Source: Basidiobolus meristosporus CBS 931.73
Lineage: Eukaryota > Basidiobolomycota > Basidiobolomycetes > Basidiobolales > Basidiobolaceae
DNA length: 64,000 bases
Assembly (NCBI GenBank): GCA_002104905.1
Contig: MCFE01000238.1
Location: 55,638 to 119,637 of the forward strand
Direction: 5' to 3'
A program made the translations under genes and the position numbers. The notes under the pieces are model-generated. The model did no database searches. It worked only from the letters and a program-made list of their open reading frames with translations, and was not told the origin of the DNA. Positions 60,091 to 64,000 of the stretch are shown in pieces. Position 1 is the first letter of the stretch. Every line of letters begins with the position of its first letter.

Positions 60091-61065
60091 TCAGGCAGAC
60101 TCTGAGGTTGCCTGTTCCTGCTGAAACTCTTGCACTGCCCTTTGTAAATTTCCAGAATTATTCCACAACTCTTCAAATGGAGCTTGCGTAATGTCTTTCA
60201 GGATTCTAATTGCTTCCTCTTTCAAGAAGTAGGCCACATCATAGGTTGGAGCCTGTTTCTTAATGGCAGCAAAGAAAGCCATAATTGCCATGTGAGCTGG
60301 GGGCTTGTTGAATATTCCTGGCTCAGTGTCCATTGACTCTGGTGGAATGATTGTGAATTTGGTAGGCACCCAGTTTAGATTTTTTGCCAGATACTTAGTC
60401 AATGCAGTGGAGAAGTTTCTGTCTACAATCATTTCTAGGATCTTTCCTCTTCTCCAAGCTAGGTTAACAATTTTTGAAGTGTCAATATTTAGAGAGCGGA
60501 ATGTATGTCTGATGTTTGATATAGTAGTCCATGGAACATTGGCAAAGTATAGCAAGGACCAATTCTGGAGCTGAGGTAAGTTTGCTGGAGGCTTATAGGT
60601 AGACTTTCTGGCAGGTTGTGTGGTAGGCTTTAGTGTTTCCAAGGTAGCAAGTTGTGGTTGAGACTTTTTGGAATTACGTATGACTTTGGAAAGAATTCTG
60701 CCAGCAACTGTGTCAGGAATGTTAGTACTCATTGATGGTGCAGGGCCTGGCTCCTGGTACTGCTTTTGTAGAATACTTGAGTATGTCTCTTTTTGTTTTC
60801 CTTTATCCAATGTGCTATGCCTTGGAACGGGATTTTGGGGAATAGAGACTTCAGGTATCAACTCTGTGGTCTGGTGATTGTCCAACATTGTTGCTTGAGC
60901 GTCCAGCTTTTCCTCTAAGATTTGAACTCTCTGCTTAAGCTGATCATTTGATGCTATAAGTGTTGCATTGTTTGGAGCCAGGTCAGGTGTTGAGTTATGA
61001 AGGCAGGTTGAGCAGCGTTCTAACTCCTTGGTTTGGTCATCCAACTTTTCTTCTAAGGTTTGAAC
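60091..61065 (-). CDS. LINE A ORF1, nucleic-acid-binding gag-like protein, 5'-truncated
   Basis: About 324 codons ending in a UGA followed by CUA. There is no ATG at its head: the frame runs straight out of CCCTAA telomeric repeats, so the N-terminus is missing. Coiled-coil heptads appear twice (RVQTLEEKLDDQTKELERC, RVQILEEKLDAQATML), then a disordered Pro/Thr/Lys segment and an RRM-like fold (NWSLLYFANVPWTT, SKIVNLAWRRGKILEMIVD). This coiled-coil plus RRM-like order is that of LINE ORF1 proteins, which trimerise and coat the element RNA. It shares its reading frame with ORF2. Confidence 0.82.
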   Translation of the reverse strand, partial: VQTLEEKLDDQTKELERCSTCLHNSTPDLAPNNATLIASNDQLKQRVQILEEKLDAQATMLDNHQTTELIPEVSIPQNPVPRHSTLDKGKQKETYSSILQKQYQEPGPAPSMSTNIPDTVAGRILSKVIRNSKKSQPQLATLETLKPTTQPARKSTYKPPANLPQLQNWSLLYFANVPWTTISNIRHTFRSLNIDTSKIVNLAWRRGKILEMIVDRNFSTALTKYLAKNLNWVPTKFTIIPPESMDTEPGIFNKPPAHMAIMAFFAAIKKQAPTYDVAYFLKEEAIRILKDITQAPFEELWNNSGNLQRAVQEFQQEQATSESA

Positions 61066-61067
61066 CC

Positions 61068-61085
61068 TTAGGGTTAGGGTTAGGG
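61068..61085 (+). repeat. Telomeric repeats at the A/B junction
   Basis: Three exact TTAGGG units joining the truncated 5' end of element A to the 3' end of element B. They are either an old chromosome end or the templated tail of B. Confidence 0.85.
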
Positions 61086-61094
61086 GGGAGACAG

Positions 61095-61108
61095 TCACCA
61101 ACAGGTGA
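61095..61108 (-). promoter_or_regulatory. LINE 3'-terminal hairpin, long B copy
   Basis: TCACC-AACA-GGTGA, a 5-bp stem ten bases inside the telomeric junction. Confidence 0.7.
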
Positions 61109-61142
61109 AATCTTTATTTCAGTTGAAACAAAGAAGCCAGCG

Positions 61143-63767
61143 CTACTGTTGTAGCTTTGATACAAGAGTGTGGAGCTGAGGGGAATTTGTAGGTAAGTTA
61201 ATAAGAAGTGATGATAGTTCTTCAGTGCTCAAGACACTGTTCAGTGGGAAGGGGGGTAGCAAGAGAGGTAAGAATGACTTGTGAACAACATTAATGAGGG
61301 GAATGTGATAAGGATTGATATTCATCATAAAGGGAGTGTGCTGCTGCAGATATTGCTGCCAAAGGTCTGTCAAGTACTTCAGGTAGGCCAGCTTGGGTTT
61401 TTCTGACTGCAGAATATAGTGAGCAAACTTCTTGACTTCAGGATCTCCAAGTATAGTTCTCCAGCAGGAGCCAGGTGTTGTGTGGTGTGTTCTCTTCCAG
61501 GCCTTAATCAGTGGGTTGTTGCAGTTGTGAAGTCTGAGGTATAATCTTGGTCTAAGGTAGAGAAGTCTGATCTTATAGGGCATAAACCCAAAAGCACCAA
61601 GAATAGCATGTCTGTAGGGGCATTCAGGCAAATGAGGCACCAAGGAGGTAATGCACCATACTGCAAACTTGTCAAGCTTAGTGCAGTCTCTAGAAGTAAG
61701 AGAGAGAAGTGGTAAGCCAAATTCCAGGACAGGGAAGACAAACTGCTTGAGTAGAAGGAGGCAGCTGGGAGCTGAAGTTGTAGGAGGAGTAACAGCAAGT
61801 AGCTTGTGGAGTGCCTGTCTTGCCAGGATAATTCTCTTCTTCAGGTGTGCTCCAGAGTCTAGTCCAGTAGGAAGGAAAGGAAAGCCAAGATATGTAGCAG
61901 AAACCTGAGCAGGTAGAGTGGAGTTCTCCAAGTTGATGGGAGAGCCCAAAGGTACTGTCTTTGCAATGGAAAGCTGGAGATTATTCTTCTGCAGATACTG
62001 GTGGATGGTCTGGGAGTCTTGTTGCACATTGGAGGAGGATATTCTGATGTCATCAGCAAAGAGAGTAACCAGGCAGTCAGCTGAGAGTCTTGGGAAATCA
62101 TTCAGGAAGATGGCAAACAGTATAGGACCAAGCACAGAGCCTTGAACCACTCCATTAGGAACTGAGAACACAGCTGATTGCTCACTTGGGTGCAGAATTC
62201 TTGCTTGTGGATCCAGAAACAGAGACCTGACAAGGAGGGTGAGAGAGGTACTGGAGAAGCATTGCAACTTGGACCAAAGCAGATTTCTGTCAACTGAATC
62301 AAAGGCCTTAGTAATATCAAACAGAACAGAGGGATACTTGCACTGGAGAGAGTGATCTTGGCTAAGTATGACTGCATATTCCAAGGAGAGGCCAGGAACA
62401 AAGCCAAACTGTGCAGGATGAAACTTGAGAGAGTCAGAGTAGAGCTCCTGAGCAAGCAGAAGCTCAAACACCTTTCTGCAGGTGGGCAGCAGAGATATTG
62501 GCCTGTAGGAGCTAGGATCCAGGTGCTTTCCTTTACCCTTGTACAGTGGCAGAACATTTGCAAAGGACCATTCCTCAGGAGTAGAAAGCTGGGCTGAGCA
62601 TTGCTGAAACAGTGGAAGCAGAAGTGCAGACATGGCCTTGGTACTAGTCTTCAGAAGCTCATAGGAGATTGTGTCCACACCTGGAGCAGTAGAGTTGGGA
62701 AGCCTCTTGAGCACATAATGGATTCTCCTTTGATCAAGTGCAAGTGGGATGGGCAGAGTCTTGAAGTCAGGATGAAAGCCAGGAGTTGAGTACTGCCTTG
62801 TAGAGAAGAAGATGTTAGCCAGCTGTTCTGTTGAAGGTAACTTCCTGGAAGAGGGCCTCATTGCCCTGTAGAGTCTTGATACTGTTCTTGTTATAGAGTT
62901 GGAAGATTGCAGAGGCAAGGAACTCATAATATGATCCCAGAGCTGAGTATGCAGAGTGTGGTGAATTGCCTTGGAGTGGTGTATTGCTGTCAGGAGGAGT
63001 TTCTCTGTTTTTGGGTTAGGGAAGCTCAGGTAGCTTTGTTGCAGGGCTGAAACAATGGATTCCCATTTTCTTGAGGTAACAGCAGTAGTCTTGCATGGCA
63101 GTGAGAGGGAGGCAGACACCAGAATCAGATGCTTCACAAAGAGCCAGGCAAAGTTGAGATCATCTGGCAGAGAAAGTAGCAAACTGGCAAGCTTCAAGTA
63201 GTTCCCAAAGTCTTTCTTCTGATTCTTGGTAGCTTTGTGGGTGGACACAGTAAGTTTTGGCAGCTTCTTCTTCACAACTGGTTGCATAGAAAGGGACCAG
63301 GCTGGGTGGTCAGAGGCTCTCAAGGATCCTAGCTCAGCTCCAGAGAATTGCTTAACTTCATTCACAAAGTAGAGGGCAGCAGCAGAAGGGCAGATCCAGT
63401 CAACACATCTTTTCTCAGATTGAGCACCTAGTGCTAGCAGATGGCTTTCTCTCAGGAAGTTCAGTAGGAATGTAGACCTTGGCTTCATTCTTGCAGTCAG
63501 AGTAGTCTTGTTCTCAGGATGGGGAATGTTGAGATCTCCAAGCAAGATAACAGGTGTTGATATAGATTGTTGGTATTGCTGAACCTTCTGGCATATAACT
63601 TGCACTTCCTGAAGGGCTAGACTTGGAGGCAGATAGCAGAGCACCAGACTGATAGTTGGCAACTGGAGAGCAGCACAGTAAGGGGAGTAAAGAGGAACAC
63701 AGAGCTGAGGAGTATTGATGGTAGAAGAGATGAAGCAGATAGAGGAGGTATTCTTTGTTCTAGGAGT
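61143..63767 (-). CDS. LINE B ORF2: endonuclease (partial) and reverse transcriptase
   Basis: About 874 codons, open to the 5' truncation point. The endonuclease is missing its N-terminal third but retains ILLGDLNIPHPEN and a degenerate RASDHPAWS. The RT core reads LPLYKGKGKHLDPSSYRPIS, DITKAFDSVDRNLLW, NGVVQGSVLGPILFAIF and the catalytic FADD (62049-62060). The order and the C-terminal Cys/His-free thumb match family A (about 45% identical by eye). No RNase H. The frame has no internal stop, so the copy is young, but it lacks a start codon and cannot be autonomous as it stands. Confidence 0.88.
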   Translation of the reverse strand, partial: TPRTKNTSSICFISSTINTPQLCVPLYSPYCAALQLPTISLVLCYLPPSLALQEVQVICQKVQQYQQSISTPVILLGDLNIPHPENKTTLTARMKPRSTFLLNFLRESHLLALGAQSEKRCVDWICPSAAALYFVNEVKQFSGAELGSLRASDHPAWSLSMQPVVKKKLPKLTVSTHKATKNQKKDFGNYLKLASLLLSLPDDLNFAWLFVKHLILVSASLSLPCKTTAVTSRKWESIVSALQQSYLSFPNPKTEKLLLTAIHHSKAIHHTLHTQLWDHIMSSLPLQSSNSITRTVSRLYRAMRPSSRKLPSTEQLANIFFSTRQYSTPGFHPDFKTLPIPLALDQRRIHYVLKRLPNSTAPGVDTISYELLKTSTKAMSALLLPLFQQCSAQLSTPEEWSFANVLPLYKGKGKHLDPSSYRPISLLPTCRKVFELLLAQELYSDSLKFHPAQFGFVPGLSLEYAVILSQDHSLQCKYPSVLFDITKAFDSVDRNLLWSKLQCFSSTSLTLLVRSLFLDPQARILHPSEQSAVFSVPNGVVQGSVLGPILFAIFLNDFPRLSADCLVTLFADDIRISSSNVQQDSQTIHQYLQKNNLQLSIAKTVPLGSPINLENSTLPAQVSATYLGFPFLPTGLDSGAHLKKRIILARQALHKLLAVTPPTTSAPSCLLLLKQFVFPVLEFGLPLLSLTSRDCTKLDKFAVWCITSLVPHLPECPYRHAILGAFGFMPYKIRLLYLRPRLYLRLHNCNNPLIKAWKRTHHTTPGSCWRTILGDPEVKKFAHYILQSEKPKLAYLKYLTDLWQQYLQQHTPFMMNINPYHIPLINVVHKSFLPLLLPPFPLNSVLSTEELSSLLINLPTNSPQLHTLVSKLQQ

Positions 63768-63781
63768 AGAAAAAAAAAAAA

Positions 63782-64000
63782 GGGTAGGGTTAGGGTTAGG
63801 GTTAGGGTTAGGGTTAGGGTTAGGGTTAGGGTTAGGGTTAGGGTTAGGGTTAGGGTTAGGGTTAGGGTTAGGGTTAGGGTTAGGGTTAGGGTTAGGGTTA
63901 GGGTTAGGGTTAGGGTTAGGGTTAGGGTTAGGGTTAGGGTTAGGGTTAGGGTTAGGGTTAGGGTTAGGGTTAGGGTTAGGGTTAGGGTTAGGGTTAGGGT
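63782..64000 (+). repeat. Telomere, (TTAGGG)n
   Basis: About 36 tandem TTAGGG units after a single variant GGGTAGGG at the inner edge. The G-rich strand runs 5' to 3' toward the window end, so this is a right-hand chromosome end. The array is still in repeat at the last base. Confidence 0.98.

Larger units (their letters stand above)
57153..61067 (-). mobile_element. LINE family A, near complete, 5'-truncated
   Basis: A 3.9-kb non-LTR retrotransposon on the minus strand. 3' to 5': telomeric junction CCTTAGGGGG, hairpin, ~170-bp 3' UTR, ORF2 (endonuclease plus RT), one in-frame UGA, ORF1. The 5' end lies inside ORF1, where coding sequence runs directly into CCCTAA repeats of the next element. 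No poly(A) tail and no target-site duplication other than telomeric sequence. Confidence 0.88.
61068..63781 (-). mobile_element. LINE family B, distal copy, 5'-truncated
   Basis: A 2.7-kb copy on the minus strand next to the telomere. The 3' end is three TTAGGG units at 61068-61085 plus the hairpin. The 5' end is a 12-A run (63770-63781, T12 in the sense strand) directly followed by terminal TTAGGG repeats. ORF1 and the start of the endonuclease are missing. Confidence 0.88.

Overview
The window looks like one end of a chromosome from an early-diverging (non-Dikarya) fungus. Genes are dense, on both strands, and broken by very short introns (about 45-75 nt, GTAAGT/GTATGT-like donors, TAG or CAG acceptors). 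The gene set mixes fungal hallmarks (DEF1, HEL2, F-box proteins, KDM4-type demethylase, CDF transporter) with genes usually lost in Dikarya: a CFAP20 ciliary protein, a CASTOR-type ACT-domain arginine-sensor relative, a PTP4A/PRL phosphatase and a truncated haemoglobin. Together these suggest a zoosporic lineage or a zoopagomycete-like lineage that kept some ancestral flagellar genes. The genus cannot be fixed from sequence alone.

Regions 1-27 kb and 32-53 kb hold ordinary single-copy genes. 0.8-7.5 kb: F-box protein, 8-exon JmjN/JmjC/PHD histone demethylase, PRL phosphatase, WW-domain protein with a polyhistidine tail. 9.4-20.6 kb: DEF1 (CUE domain, Q-rich), secreted M28 aminopeptidase, PH-SEC7-PH ARF exchange factor, MBL-fold hydrolase. 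22-27.5 kb: CBM2-like membrane-anchored protein, membrane-anchored DUF1636 protein, CFAP20, cation diffusion facilitator. 29.9-46.9 kb: an unrecognised protein (family X copy 1), truncated globin, HEL2, F-box/LRR protein, HMG-box factor, CASTOR-like protein. 48.8-53.1 kb: family X copy 2, short-chain dehydrogenase, secreted cysteine-rich protein. Intergenic stretches of 1-2.5 kb become common after 27 kb.

From about 53.8 kb to the end the character changes completely. The sequence is a head-to-tail array of non-LTR retrotransposons (LINEs), all with their sense strand on the minus strand, so every 3' end faces the centromere and every 5' end faces the chromosome end. Each element starts and stops in short TTAGGG-like tracts. 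The array ends in about 36 perfect TTAGGG repeats at 63782-64000, the telomere itself. At least three related families (called A, B and C here) share a short 3'-terminal module: a telomeric CCCTAA-like tail preceded by a covarying hairpin. In the longest family A copy, the gag-like ORF1 and the endonuclease/reverse transcriptase ORF2 are in one frame, separated by a single UGA in the readthrough-prone context UGA CUA. A noncoding block with two ~385-bp direct repeats and a 155-bp tandem array lies between elements. The arrangement fits retrotransposons that copy themselves onto chromosome ends by priming from the TTAGGG 3' end. This is the most notable system in the window.

Introns were placed by reading splice signals and requiring frame continuity plus family similarity. 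Exon boundaries are direct readings. Functional names are by recognition of family motifs, with no database search.
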